Below the pieces are notes generated by a model, which saw nothing but the letters and a program-made list of their open reading frames with translations, was not told the origin of the DNA and searched no databases. 64,000 nucleotides of DNA from Norana najaformis (Eukaryota; Annelida; Clitellata; Crassiclitellata; Hormogastridae). The DNA lies in the NCBI GenBank assembly GCA_964023275.1, contig OZ029928.1:17813599-17877598 (forward strand). The letters run 5' to 3'. Below are positions 24,826 through 41,700 of the stretch, one piece after another; within the stretch, counting starts at the first letter, position 1; each line of letters starts with the position of its first letter. Made by a program: the position numbers and the translations under genes.

Positions 24826-25652
24826 TTTCTCAACGTTTCTCAAAATAAAAATCAGAAACATAAAGACGAAATGCAACATAAAATGCAGCACATAATAATA
24901 ACATGGAATTATCTCGATTATTTCAAGAAACGAACAAAATAGATATAGCAACGAACTTAAAACAACACACGATAACTTTCGCAGCGCCATCTTTCTTGCG
25001 GCAAGGTTGCGTTTTTTGGCTCTTCTTAAGTCAAATCACATTTCACAAGGGGCCTCAAAATTTCGTTCAGCCCGCTTTGGCCAAACTACATAATGAATTA
25101 TCCATTATCATCGATATAATCATGTTTATGAAATTTATTGATTTGAATACATACCGCATTTAGTATTTTTTCTGATTTTATAATTTAATTTCGACAGTTT
25201 TGATATTAATGTTTTCTGCGTCTCACGTTTGCGATTTTACAAAAAAATTCAAAGTTGATTTGGCTTTTGCATTTTTTACACGTGGTTAAAGAAGTATTTC
25301 AATAAAATAGCCCTAAATATCCATTATACATATACGCAATATATACGGTACACAGGCCTAAAATAAATGTGATTGTAAATGTAATTGGTTTTATATAAAA
25401 GTCAGCGTCCTTAAAATGTAAATTATGCTAATAGTTCCATGCACAAAATAAATCGTGGATTGCGGTCAAGACTCTATGTACAAAAATATAATTAAATTTA
25501 AAAAGAAATCCTATTTCAAACAACATTAATCGTTCTGTTACCTTTTGTGTTAAAATGTTTTTGACTACTTACTTACTGGCTAATATTTTTCATCTTCTCT
25601 TCCATATGTGCTTTCAATTTTGTGTCGCTCAGCAACGCAGATTAAAAACAAG
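24826..25652. promoter_or_regulatory. shared upstream region of divergent MRPS2 and MORN5
   Basis: About 830 bases separate the proposed MRPS2 start from the MORN5 start codon, with genes pointing away from each other. The stretch is AT-rich and free of the dispersed elements that fill most of the window. I see no clear TATA box or known operator. The call rests on layout only. Confidence 0.4.
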
Positions 25653-28206
<2,554 letters not shown>

Positions 28207-28489
28207 CATTCACAAAATATGCTGCATGTTCTGCCCGACTGCAACCCAAAGAAATCCCAGGAACATATTTCCTTGTTCTGTATTCAATCATGGTCGACTT
28301 TCTAGTTTTCTTCACATTTTTTGTCTAGGTGCTTTTGTCTCATCACGTTCAATTTGCCATTTTCACAAGTATCCTGTAAAAAATTATTTTAGCTGTGGAT
28401 TCTTTGTTCTATATTTATCTGTCGATATCATGATTTATGTAATTTTTTGCCTGTGGCCAAAACAGCAAACTTTCACTGTGGCACGTTAT

Positions 28490-28670
28490 TGGGGCAGAGT
28501 AGTCTGTTGGAGAGAGTGCTCGGCTTGTAACATGGAGTATGGGTTCGATTCCCCAAGATGGTTATTGCATAGGGACTTTGAGCAAGTCCTTCACGCGCAA
28601 TTGCTCGGCACCATCGATTGATGTCAAGTCATTAGATAGTGGCGCCTAATAAGTGCAGAAATAATGTTAG
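28490..28670 (+). mobile_element. tRNA-derived SINE, family C, after MORN5
   Basis: It has the head, B-box (GGTTCGATTCC) and the tail ending GCGCCTAATAAGTGCAGAAA. It lies in the convergent MORN5-KNL1 spacer. Confidence 0.88.
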
Positions 28671-29716
28671 TGTTGGTTACATCTTGGCCATGATTAAGAC
28701 TTGTCGATGTTCATTCAGTCTTAATAACTGTAGCTGATGTTAACTTAGTGCTTCCTCTCCAAGGCGAAGAAATAAGATTCGTGTTTTCTCATGTGGCCAA
28801 ACAAGAAAAACTTTCACGGTACCCATGTTATTGTAAAATAGATGTTGTGTAAGATTAAGATTTCTGAAGGCTTTGTGATTGTTTTTTGTCAACACTGCAT
28901 TTTTAAAAGTTTTTTCTGCCTAAGTGAAAAAGAAACCATCACACACTACTTAAGGTTAGACAAACAAATAGATAAACAAAAAGAGAAACAAATAAATTTC
29001 TTTATCTGATAAACAAAGATTATTTCCAGTAGCTGAACTAAACATGGAAGCATTGTTTCAGAATTTGTGTTGTAAGAAAGCAAGTTACACATTTAAAACT
29101 TCCATGACTGAATCATATTAATTAATTACTATACTTGGGAGAATTTTTGAAAAATCCCAGTTTTGTTGGCTTCAGTGAGCTTTTAAAAAAAGAAGCAAAA
29201 CCATTCACCAATAAACATTTTTCATTATAAAGCTTTTTCATTATAAACCGATCCATTATGTTGTTACCAGCCAGTGGTGGCACTCCTCAAAAGTGTTCCG
29301 TGTTCCATGAAAGGCAACAGTGCTGGGCATTTGCAAAATTCTTGGTACACATGTCAACACCACCAATTCCAAAATCGACATATAAATGGCAACTCTGAAT
29401 ACGAACCCAAAAAACAGTGGCAAAAACAGTGGAAAAATGGGGGTCACTGCCAGGTTCAGACAAAACCCTTCAATCCTCCTAACTCCATGTGTCCTCTCTA
29501 CACTCGTCTATGAATCTCATATACACTGGAACCCTGTTATAGCACCATCTTTACCACATAGTAACGAGATTGCACTGTACCAAGGTACTGCTCTGAAGCC
29601 ATATTTAACTTGTGATCTACCGTGCAGTTTTACTTAAGAATCGGGGCCATAACAAAGCATGCAATAAGGAGATTACAGTGTACCTTGAGCTCATTTTGAA
29701 CAGTGGGTAACTTAAC

Positions 29717-29722
29717 TTTATT
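29717..29722 (-). terminator. KNL1 polyadenylation signal
   Basis: AATAAA on the minus strand about 125 bases after the KNL1 stop codon. Confidence 0.55.
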
Positions 29723-29846
29723 AACTTAACTAACTGTGCATTCTTACTGGGCTAATATTTTTATAACAATCAAAAGTTTCATCGCCGTCCGAACCATGTC
29801 TGACTTCCAAGGTCATCTCTTGACCTCTGAACGAATTGAGGTCGTG

Positions 29847-32800
29847 TCATGACCTCAGTACATTCACGGACTCAGTTTGTTCATGCGCCACACAACACTC
29901 TACAGATTTCATGGATGGCGAATCTCTTGGTCCCAACGTGTCAAGCCATTTCTGAATCCGTTTGAAGACGTCACCCAGGTAGTAAAATCCAGGTTCCACT
30001 TGCTTTATCTGATCAAATACCTCTTCCTCTCTGCAATCAGATCAATACAGGAATTGATTACACTCTTTAACATTTTAATATGTCAGCCTATACATGCATG
30101 CACTGATACATTACTATTACAAATATGAAAATTTGCACGTAATGGTGGAGTATTATTATTACTGTTATTACAAAACTTGGGATTTCACTACTCAGTTTCT
30201 CAGATGATCGGTACTTTAATATCAGTCAAGTTTAAACTTATGACTATAACTTGCTTAGGTCCGTACATGGGGACCTTAAATGGCACGGCGCCCATCCAAA
30301 CGGGCAGCGGTCATGAAGGATCTCACCCAATCAATTCATTGAAAAATGTGGGTCAAGGCCATGCAATCGCTACAGAGAAAGATTTACATTTACAGTTTAA
30401 AAATATAAAGTTGTGCTTAGACGCCTTTAAATCGTTTTTCCGATGCTATATACTTGTAGATAAAGGTAAATAATAATGGAGATAAAGCCTCCCATTCAAA
30501 CGGACAGCGGTGGTAAAGGATCTCACCCGATCAATTCGTTGAAAAATGAGCAGGGTCAAGGCCATACGGTCGCTGTAGAAGAAAGTGTACGTTAACATTT
30601 AAGTGGTATTAAGTTCATTAGGAACAAGAAGTGTACAGAGCTGAGTTACCGTATGTGACCAAAGTAGTGGGTGAATGTCCATGCGGGGCAGGTGTCCAGT
30701 TGTCGAGGCAGATGAACCTCGCAGGCCACCCTAAACGAAACATGAGCCCTTGCGCTGGAATAGTCAGCGGCCACTCTGAAAATAATCAACAAAGATTGCA
30801 CATCAGTCAAACAGAGAGAAACACCCCTCAAACAGTCGCCATTCTGAGTCACATTTTTTTAAAATTGACCAATGAAAATCCAAACTGTTCGCCAGATACA
30901 GTGCAAAATAGAGGTCTACTCAGTAACACACTGGATCTGTAATCCAATGATTGCAACTGCCGAGTGGACTCCTTATAACGACACTTGAAGAGTTTTTTCT
31001 ACAGACTTGTCTTGTGCCTCAGATTCAGATTTACTGAGCTCTCATGTGTACTAAGCATAATAAATCAATAAATTAAATAAGAAACAAGTAAATAAATAAA
31101 ACAGACTAAGAAAAACTTTTCCGCTCATCTTAGCAACTGGGCCACATTTAGATCCGTTAAGACAGCCATGTTTTTAAGCCAGTCTGAGAGGTTCGTAAAA
31201 GGCATTGTGTAAAAGCTCCAACATATATATTCACAACTCATGGAACGCTCATAAAACATCAAGTAAAGTAAAAGTAAAGAATTCCATACCCCACAAGTGA
31301 GACGTAGGGGAGGCGCTCATTTCCTTTTCTTTAGGTCCTTGAGCCGGCAATGGACGAACCCCAAGGTCCTGGACATGGGGCCAGTGCATCGCAGGACTTG
31401 CCGTTTACTTCCCAGCTTACGCCGGTATCAAATTTTACCACTTGGTGACAGAGGCACAGTGTGCACAAACAACTGGCCCAGGGTCGTTACACGGAGTCGA
31501 ACCCGCAACCGCACGATCATTGACCAAACGCGTTACCGATAGACCACCTTGTCGCACACATAACATAAATCAATCCAAGCCTGTAATTCTTGGGACGTCA
31601 TCATCATCATCACACTGACCTTTGACCTTCGATTTCCACTCGACAGCAAATGTGAAGGGGGTCAAGGTCACATATGTCCTTCCTCACCCGTTCCGCTTGT
31701 AAGATCCAAATGAGAATATGACGCAGAACCTGTTACAGGCAAAAGCATACAGTCTAATACACTAGAAACTTGTTACAACACTACAAGTATATATCGGGGT
31801 CAAGTTTACAGCCACCTTACAATAAGGTTTTGTAATAATGAGTATATTCATGTAGAACATTTATTTACTGCCCCTTCAAGTACTATACCCAGAGGCACTA
31901 CCAGCCCAGCTCATGCGAAAGAGAACAGTTTTAACTGTTGGTGAAAAGTGTAGCATCATTCGTCAGAAGGAGACACAGATTAAGAGGGAGGCTATTCCAC
32001 GTACAGAGCCCAACCATCGAGAAGGCGCGACGTTGCATTGTATAGTTTAGTTTTTATACATGAATTAGTTTTCCGATCCACGTCCAGGACCATGTTATAT
32101 CAGATTTAGTGTTTTACTGAGTCTCCTGTGAGAATTGTCATTACCATGCCAACCAGGAATCTCACATTTTCACACATTATTGTAACTCTATTAATCCAAC
32201 TTCTCAGTTTATTACTTCATGATAGGTTGATTGAAAAATTTACTGAATTCCAGTCAAAAGAAGTGAAAGCAATTTGGTGGTAATTTTGCAAATAAATTCA
32301 CAAATAATTATTCGAACCTTGTCAAGCTGCGAAGTATCTCGGTAGAGACGCAAGACGGATGCATCGACCGATTCGTGGAACAAGAGGTGAGCCAGTTTAC
32401 ACTCCGGCCACATGTTTTCTGGCGCAAAATACAAGCGACTGATTACAACTTCAGCAAATAACACCAATCAATAAACAAGCGACTGATTACAACTTCAGCA
32501 AATAACACCAATCAATAAACAAGCGACTGATTACAACTTCAGCAAATAACACCAATCAATAAACAAGCGACTGATTACAACTTCAGCAAATAACACCAAT
32601 CAATAAACAAGCGACTGATTACAACTTCAGCAAATAACACCAATCAATAAACAAGCAACTGATTACAACTTCAGCAAATAACACCAATCAATAAACAAGC
32701 GACTGATTACAACTTCAGCAAATAACACCAATCAATATAATCTGACCACATTTTTTCTTGCTGTGGCCAATTTATTCAGAATTACAATGAATTTTGGATA

Positions 32801-35798
32801 GTAAACTATGACCAAATATTATTATTATTCTGCATTTATTATCCATGCAAGGTCAGTAAATCTGAGTCTAAAGCATGAAGCAATTATGATTTAAAGACTT
32901 TCTCAAGGTCCATACGCAGTAACCGTCTCAGAGGAGGAGGCTTGAACCCGTACTCTCAGTGTTACAAGCTACCGCCCCAAATATATACAAGTACTTACAC
33001 CCCAGATGCATAAAAATACACGTACTTACCCAAGTATCTTACCCATAAAGATATGCAAGTACTTACTTCTAGTAAGTGCTTACTGGGATAAGTACATACG
33101 AGTACTTACTCCCCAGATACAAACATGTACTTATTGATACATGATACATACAAGTATCTTACCCATAGATATACACAAGTGGGGATACAGTACCTGATTG
33201 GTTAGAGCACTCAGCTGTAACAAAGAGTGAGGGTTTGAGCCTCCTCAGAAACGGTTAATATGTAGGGACCTTGGGCAAGTCTTTCACTCACAACTGCTCT
33301 GCGCCACTGATACTCTGTCAAATGGTCACATTGACCAAGCCCACAACCGCCTAGGCAACAAGGGCCGTGAAGACAAGTCCTTAACCCCTGTACACAGACA
33401 GGTAAATTATCCCATATCCCACAAGTGAGACGTGAGGATGCACACATTTCCTTTACTTTAGGCCCTTGAGCCGACAATGGACGAATCACAAGGTCCTGGA
33501 AACGGGGCCAGTGCATCGCAGGACTTGCCATTTACTTCCCAGCTTACACCAGTACCAAGCTATACTGCTTGATGACAGAGGCATGGTGTGCACAAACAAC
33601 TTGCCCAGGGTCATTACATGGAGTCGAACCCACAACTGTATGATAGACCACCGTGTCGCACCCATACTGCAGAGTACATACAAGTACTTACCCTGAAGAT
33701 TGGACTTTAACGTCAAGGTGCTGATTGCACGAGCTGGTCTGTTGCAAAACGTGACACCCATCACCTCTGATCCAAAGCTGACATCAAGGACCAAGGTTTC
33801 GCACAGAAAGCTGAAAGTGCAGCCGGAAGACTTCCATACATCAAGATCCCAAACAGAGAACCTACAGCGCCAAGCAGAAAACAAACTCCAACTAATCTAA
33901 TCTAAAGAATAATCTAATCTAATCTACAGCAGCATCAGTCAATGATTATCCTTTATCCAAGCTTGGGACTGGCACTACCCCCAAACAAGGCACTGGCAGA
34001 GTTAAATCAAGTCAAAATCGCAATCCAAAACCATAGTCCGTTGGAGAAGCCAGGTCGAATTCAGAAAAAAAATACACCTCTTAATGCAATGTAAATTACA
34101 CAGATAATGTAAATGTTACCTTTATATCTCAAAAACTCAGCAGCTCAAATATTTCTTGTGCTTAAATATCTTACTTGTCCGAGCCTCTTAGTTGTCCAGC
34201 AAGCGATACAACCAGGGATTTCATCAGCTCATCTTTCACGCGGTAAATCTGTTTCAGTTCGGCGTCCATCAACCGTAGCTCTGTTAGCAAAACCAACATA
34301 AATAGTTTGTTGTTAAAAGCAGTAAATGTAAATTTACACATTTTCTATAGCGACCGTAAGGCCTCGACCCTGCTAATTTTTCAATGAACTGATTGGGTGA
34401 GATCCTTCCCCACCATTGCCACTTTGAATGGGCGCCACGCCATTTGGAGTATCTATGACCTGCTTTAGGTAGCCAAATCGGAGTAAATGGAAATGTAGAT
34501 GTTTTTCCATAGCGACTATATGGCCTTGACCCTGCTCATTTTTCAGTGAATTGATCGGGTGAGATCCTTCACCACCACTGCCTGTTTGAATGGATGCCAC
34601 GCCAGCTAAGGCGTGTATGAACCGTGCTAGAGATTCAAATCTGTGATATAAGCTGCTAGTCTAAGTTACTTGATGTTTCCAGCAGCTCAGCTTCAATGTC
34701 CACTTCAGAACTTTGTAAGGAGAGCACCTTCAAATTACAGCTGTTCTGTATTGTATGTAAATATCAATCTGCAGAAATATGGAGATACCAGTTGGCTACA
34801 GAATCAACTCCCCTGGAATGAATTTGCATCTATCAAAGCACACCAGATGGCGTTTGAAATTGCTCCCAAATGGCGAACACGAGTCCTACAAACAAATACA
34901 CCAATAAATTTCAAAGACTGACCCTCGGTTGCAAAGACGCCAACTTCCTCCACGGCAGTTCCTGAACACTTTGACGCAGACGGCCTTTCCGTTGATGCTG
35001 CTAAAGAATTAAACTATGAATATAAACAATGAAGTTTTCTTTCCTCTCAACAACTAAGAGTTCAACATTGATACTTAACCAACTTAACACAACTAGCCAT
35101 TCATAGAACGCTTTTATGAGCTTATGTGTGTCGGTATGTATACATTAATAAAGTACCTTTCAGAAACCTACCAAAGGTGTTGAAACACAAGTAAGGAAGT
35201 AAGTATAACCAAGAACTAATTGCACATTGGTTTACAAATATTTAAGAACACAAGAAAAACTTAATATGCATACAACATCCTAATAAAACATTTACGCATT
35301 AAATTGTCAGCGGAAGGAATAACACGATCATGGGTGTGGGGCCGAAGGGAATAACTGAGGATTTTAACTGGCGGGAGTAGCTGATTAAGACATCATCTGG
35401 GTTGTTCAAGAACGCTTTAAAGAGACAAGCATCTGCTAGGCCACAGAGTTCATCGAAAGTCGGGCAGTCCCCAGGAAGATAGGGGAGACACACAAGAGTG
35501 TAAGTCGTATAGTAGGGCCAGTGCATCTCACGAGTTGCCACTCGCTTCCCAACTTACACTGACACCACATAGAGACATAAAAAGCTTGTCCAGGGTCATT
35601 ACAAGGGGTTCAAACCCGAAATCTTTCGATTACAGAATAAGCGTGCTGCCAATCAGGCCATCACTGAAATTGTAGTAATGTAAATTATCAAATCAGATGC
35701 TAACGTTGCACTGAATTCTGGGTTGACGATTGTTTCTCTACATTTTCTGGCCTTTCAGAAAAGCACTCATTGATTACTATGGAAGGCGTTAAGTCACC
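29847..35798 (-). CDS. KNL1: KNL1 exons 8-15: short coil and C-terminal RWD region
   Basis: Exon 10 (34280-34175) encodes a helical, coil-like segment (LRLMDAELKQIYRVKDELMK). Exons 11-15 (33861-29847) match the vertebrate KNL1 C-terminus: TFSFLCETLVLDVSFG, GVTFCNRPARAI, CKLAHLLFHES, VRKDICDLDPLHICCRVEI, YSSARAHVSFRV and EEEVFDQIKQVEPGFYYLGD. This tandem RWD region binds the Mis12 complex and Zwint in known systems. Exon 13 contains an internal GTGAGG at 31687 that looks like a donor, but the next exon's phase requires read-through to the GTCAGT at 31619. Confidence 0.86.
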
Positions 35799-38700
35799 CT
35801 GTAAAAAAAAGCATTTAAAATTAAAAATTCTACAGCAATTTCAACAGATTTCATACTTGGACATTTTCTAACGGTCTTATAAGAAAGCAATTAAACATTC
35901 CACAATTTTCAAGACATTTCGTATTTGGATACCTTTTGAACCATTAAACACAAAAGCAATTTAGAAAGGCAACATAAAAAGAAAAGGCTAACCCTAACCT
36001 AATTGCTCTGTATGTGGCATTTTGCAGAGAGCATAGAAACTGTTAAGAGAAAGATCAGTACACGAAGAAAATCATTAGAAAGCAAAAGACTAAAGACAGA
36101 ATCAATATTGCAGTGTATTATCATACATTCATTACATGTGTATGGTCGTGAAATCTGACTCCCGAGGTTCAAAGCAGCCCGGAATATAGAAAGTACTAAT
36201 GGTGGTGAAGGATCTCATCCGATTAATTCATTGAAAATGAGTAAGGTCGAGGCCATACGGTCGCTATAGAAAAACGTCTACATTTACATTTACTCCGATT
36301 TGGCTACCTAAAGCAGGTCATAGATACTCCAAAGATATTCCAAATGGCGTGGCACCCATTCATACGGGCAGCGGTAGTGAAGGATCTCACCCGATTAATT
36401 CATTGAAAATGAGTAAGGTCGAGGCCATACGGTCGCTATAGAAAAACGTCTACATTTACATTTACTCCGATTTGGCTACCTAAAGCAGGTCATAGATACT
36501 CCAAAGATATTCCAAATGGCGTGGCACCCATTCATACGGGCAGCGGTAGTGAAGGATCTCACCCGATTAATTCATTGAAAATGAGTAAGGTCGAGGCCAT
36601 ACGGTCGCTATAGAAAAACGTCTACATTTACATTTACTCCGATTTGGCTACCTAAAGCAGGTCATAGATACTCCAAAGATATTCCAAATGGCGTGGCACC
36701 CATTCATACGGGCAGCGGTGGTGAAGGATCTCACCCGATTAATTCATTGAAAATGAGTAAGGTCGAGGCCATACGGTCGCTATAGAAAAACGTCTACATT
36801 TACATTTACTCCGATTTGGCTACCTAAAGCAGGTCATAGATACTCCAAAGATATTCCAAATGGCGTGGCACCCATTCATACGGGCAGCGGTAGTGAAGGA
36901 TCTCACCCGATTAATTCATTGAAAATGAGTAAGGTCGAGGCCATACGGTCGCTATAGAAAAACGTCTACATTTACATTTACTCCGATTTGGCTACCTAAA
37001 GCAGGTCATAGATACTCCAAAGATATTCCAAATGGCGTGGCACCCATTCATACGGGCAGCGGTAGTGAAGGATCTCACCCGATTAATTCATTGAAAATGA
37101 GTAAGGTCGAGGCCATACGGTCGCTATAGAAAAACGTCTACATTTACATTTACTACGTATTACCAGCAAAAGTTAAACATACAAATAAAGGCTCCAAATG
37201 AAAGCCACAAACAAGAAAAGTCGATACAAACACTACCAGCAAAATTTCATTACCTCGTCTTGAGAATGCAAGGCCTTTGGTTCTTCGGCGACCGTAACAG
37301 AATCAGCCACTGACATCTGCGACTCCTCTGGCTCAACTACAACGATTGGCAGCAACAGCTGCTGATCAGGCACTTTGACGATGTCCTTACCTGAACAGTC
37401 TTCAGGTAACAAAATGGACGGATTAATATCACCACGTGAACTTTCTTCGTTGGACTGATTGGGTTTTACCTCATTCGATGGAATTTTCTGACAATTCTCC
37501 CGCTCTGCAACATCATTTGCATCAGTCACCATTGGCACACAAGCGCTATTTTCTGCTTCCCTTTGCTCACTGCACTCGCCAGATGGCGCTACTTTGGGGA
37601 GCAGATCATCAGCAGTTTTCAAGAGTGGATATTGTACTCCTGAGCAGTCGAGCGTCGACCTGTTCCACTTTTCCGGCAACTCAAATTTGCTCAAGTTAAA
37701 AGCAGAAGTTATTCTCATGTCTGTATGGTTCCGCGTCCTCTCAACCTCCTCATCCTCTGAGTCAAACATCGGGTCATTTATCATTGAAGAGAGGTCGCAC
37801 GCAGGTTTCACTGCGACCTTCGCTGGTCCCTTCAACAGAGCCGACTGATCAAAAGAGATCATGTCAAGGAGGCCGCGGTGGGAAACATTTTCAAAGTCGG
37901 TGATATCCAGACGATTAAGATGCATTGAACGATCGAAGAGCACATTTCCTGTTGCCACGTTGGTCAGATTTGCAGAAAAACCCGAACTGTCTTTCAAATG
38001 CCCAATACTGCTGCTTAAGTCTTTCCTCGAAAAGACGGAGGTATCTGGTAAAACTGGAAGAGACTGCCTAGGCAAACTGCGAATACTGAGACCAAAATCT
38101 GATTGCTGATGAGGTTTCCGTGATGGGAAAACTAGCCCCTGTGAACTAAACGAATTCGGCGTCACTCGTACAACATCCTCTGCTTTGCGGGGGAATTCTG
38201 TGCATCGCCCTATCTCTGAAGTGGCAGAATCCAATTCCAAATTGTCCGCCCCACTTCCCAACGCGCCTCCATCGCTTCTGCTGCGAAAGCCTTCAGCCTC
38301 GCACAGGCTCCTCCTCTTGGGCTCCTTCTCAAGGGACTCCTCTGACGCGTCAATGCACCTTTTTCGCTGGCCTTTACCCTCGAAGGCAAGACTCTGATTC
38401 AGACTGACAAGGAAACCTGTTTCAAGTTTCCACCTGTCGCCCACGTTTAGCGAGTTTCCATCCGTCAGCGTAAATTTTCCGTGGTGTTCCACCTGACCAA
38501 GAGAAAGATTTCTGCTTCGGTCTTTGTGTATTTCAGCCAAAACTTGTTCACTTAAAGACCCACTGATGCCCTTTTTCACTTCACTTCTCCAAAATGTCGA
38601 CCTTTCATCCGACAGGGAGGAAATTCCAGTTGGCAACACGGCGCTTTCATGATGGTCAGCTGTACTTGCAGCAAGACTTCTGTCTCTGCCCTCTTGTAAC

Positions 38701-41700
38701 ACGCCGAAGACTCGTTCGTTTAGAGGTTTGTCGAAGTCTTTGAGATTTTCACTAGTGTGCAAACTCATCCCATTCTTCCGCATGTCATCTGCAGAGGACA
38801 AATTTCGAGTCAGCAATGCGGAGTTTTCACTACGATCAACTCGAACAACAGGAAGTGACCTGTTTTTCTCTTCTCGTAATACTTGTTCGTTAGTAGATCT
38901 GTTTCCGCTCCGACTTTTGACTTTTGTCAGGTTAACCGTCACATCGACATCCATGTCCTCCTCTTCTGTCATTTCTGAAAGTGGCATTCTGGGATTAGTG
39001 TACCACGGCAGATTAATGTCACCGATGCTTTTCCCATCTTGATTACCTGGACGGTCAGTGGGCAAGCCGGCTGATAAAGGTTCTGGGGCAGACAGCACAG
39101 GTACGTTGGTAGCAATCACCCCTCCTGGATGTACCTGCCCTTCAAACTCAGCACCTGGCACCGACACAGATCTATTTGTTACAAGCCTCTTTGACGCAAG
39201 GTCTCGAGTAAACGAATGGGTTGCACATGATGATGAATTCACCCCAGTAACAGGCGCTGCTTCTGTAACCATGACAACTAAATTTTCTGGAAAAATCCCA
39301 CCTGGCTGGCGTGTCGCTGCACCTTTCCCTGTCATACCTGTCCTCAAGACACCTGTGTTGCTGGCACGGAGGACAACCATTCCAAACTCTGGTGCGTTTG
39401 CACTTGCAACAGCCTTCATCATCACACCTTCACTCACAACAGGTGTCTGGCAAAGGGGAACATTCTGCATACCTGTAGTCAGAGCATCGAAAATTACTGG
39501 CGTTGCAGCCTTCGAAACAACCTCATCATCAGGAAATGCTTCCTTCTTCTGTTCCAAGACACGCACTGTTTGATCAATCTGTCCAGAAAGTTCAGAGCTT
39601 CCTCCGTCGGTGAAGACGGCAAGAAAGTCGTTAGTGTCAAACAGCGGAATTTTCTCCACGGCTTCCTGCGATAGAGAAGATTCGTTCACTTTTCCAGAGG
39701 CCAAACTGCCACTCCCATCTAGCACATCAATATCCGACTGGGAAAAAACTCTTGTCTCCATCAGATCCCAGTTGCTGTACGTCTCTTTGGCAGGCCACAA
39801 AACATTCGTTCGTACACACTCTGTCTGGTCAACATCTTCTCCACCTCCTTCCGCTGCAAACATCCTAGTCCTATCCAAGTCCTTCCAAGATAAAAACGTG
39901 GCCTGATCATTTGCTATTTTTCCTAAACACTCCGTAAATGACATTTCGTTGCAGGAGTCATCCACAAAGGCCCTTGTCCTATTCATATCGGATCCAGCTG
40001 CCGTTGGATTGTGGGAATTTTTGTCACAAGGGGGCAGCACTGTTGCATTAAGCTTCATTGTTTTCGTTAAGCAATCGGTCATTTCCATTTTACCTTCACC
40101 ATCAGCCATTAGGACGCTTCGGTCTGAGTTGAGTTCTTTTAACGTCGCTGAAAAAACCTCTAGTCCACCCCCGCCCTCACCTGATTGGCCGGTTTGGTGG
40201 AGGACTGTTCGGTCATCTTTAATCGTTTTTGATAAACACGCAGTCATTTCCATGTCGTTTTCATAATCACCCAACAGGATAGTTTGGTTAATGTCTCCAT
40301 CCTCTGACGCTTTCATCTGGAGAGTTGCCAGTGACAACGATGTCCCTCCAGCATACTTGGACATCTCAGCTGTGTCTTGACTTCCAGCTGATGCCAGTCG
40401 TGTGGTCCTTAACAAGCCGGTCTTTGTTTCAGGACCTACCATTGGGTCATTGGCCACTGGTGCATCCGATTTCAGGTCAAAGGGCATGCTGGGCTTTTCC
40501 ACCGCCCCGTCTGCTGAGAAGCCACGTCCAGATTTGATGGCAGAAAGGAATAAATTGATATCGATTAGAGAGTCTTTCTGAAACGTCAAAGTTGGAATCG
40601 TGGTTCTACCCAACACGCCATCATCATTCAAACGAATCCCGACTCCGTTTTCATCTTCCAACATGGACCTGCCAGGCACAGCAGCAGACGGCTTGCGACC
40701 ATCATCATCCAGCTCCGAATCCTCATCACCTCTGCAAGCGAGCATAGTCTGATCAAAGCAAGACTCCTCGACGAACGAACCCTCCACTCCATCGTAACAG
40801 CTAGTCATCTCCATGCTCATATCTCCAAAAACCTTCGTTCTGTTAAAACTCTGTGCTAGGGTGCAATCAGCTTTTCCTCCTTCATCATCCACATCTAATC
40901 TCAATTCCTTGCCCAACGGCGACTGCACAGAGATGTTTCCGTAACAATTAGTCGTTTCAATCGTGTCATTGGCGAAGAGTCTCGTCTCGCTGCTTGTAAG
41001 ACTGGCACGACATGTTGCAACGACTTTATTCTGGTTGGTGTTGAGCAACGTTTTGAAATCACTCTCGTCAGAAAGCTGGTAGATGCCAAACTGATCGGTG
41101 AAAGTCTTTGGAGGCAAAAGCAACGAATGTACAGACGCCACGAAGTCAGCACGGCTAAAATTTTAAAAGGATTACTATATAAGTCAGCACTTCAACTAAA
41201 ATTTTATTTTCAACAGTTTTTATTACCCGAGTTACATAAGATCTTCGGATGACGGCAAATAGCGAATAAATATTACACCTGAAACAGCAAGTACTTGCAC
41301 CACTGTCATTTGTAATAAAGACCATTTTATGACAGGGCCATTTATAATAGACCATCTTATGACATGGTAATTTACAATAGACTATTTTATGACATGGTCT
41401 CCATGTAACATGGAGGTTTGAGGGGATTACTTAGGGATCATGTGCAATGACCCTGTTAAGTTGTTCACGCACACCGTGCCTCGGTCACCAAGCAGTAGAA
41501 TTTGGTACAGGCATAAGCTGGGAAGTAAAAGGTAAGTCCTGCGATGCATTGGCCCAGTGCCCAGGACCTTGGGATTCGTAAATTGCCGGCTCAAGGGCCT
41601 AAAAAAGGAAATGAGCGCCTCCCCTACGTCTCACTTGTGGGATATGGGATACTTTACTTAGGGACCACGAGCAACTCAACGCCTTAAGGAAAGCTGTCCT

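Larger units (their letters stand above)
28207..29846. other. convergent intergenic, MORN5 end to KNL1 end
   Basis: It is AT-rich, with one family C SINE (28490-28670). An AATAAA on the plus strand at 28991-28996 is a possible distal MORN5 signal. No coding sequence is recognised; small open frames near 29270-29640 show no family pattern. Confidence 0.6.

Noticed and set aside
33211-33531. Minus open frame near a KNL1 exon
   Set aside because: It is made of family B and C SINE sequence.
35299-35541. Open frame of 80 codons on minus as an extra KNL1 exon
   Set aside because: Its first part overlaps a diverged family B SINE, it shows no KNL1 pattern, and the chain of phases works without it.
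37436-40537. Several plus-strand open frames opposite the large KNL1 exon
   Set aside because: They are antisense shadows of a long coding exon; no splice structure or family pattern.
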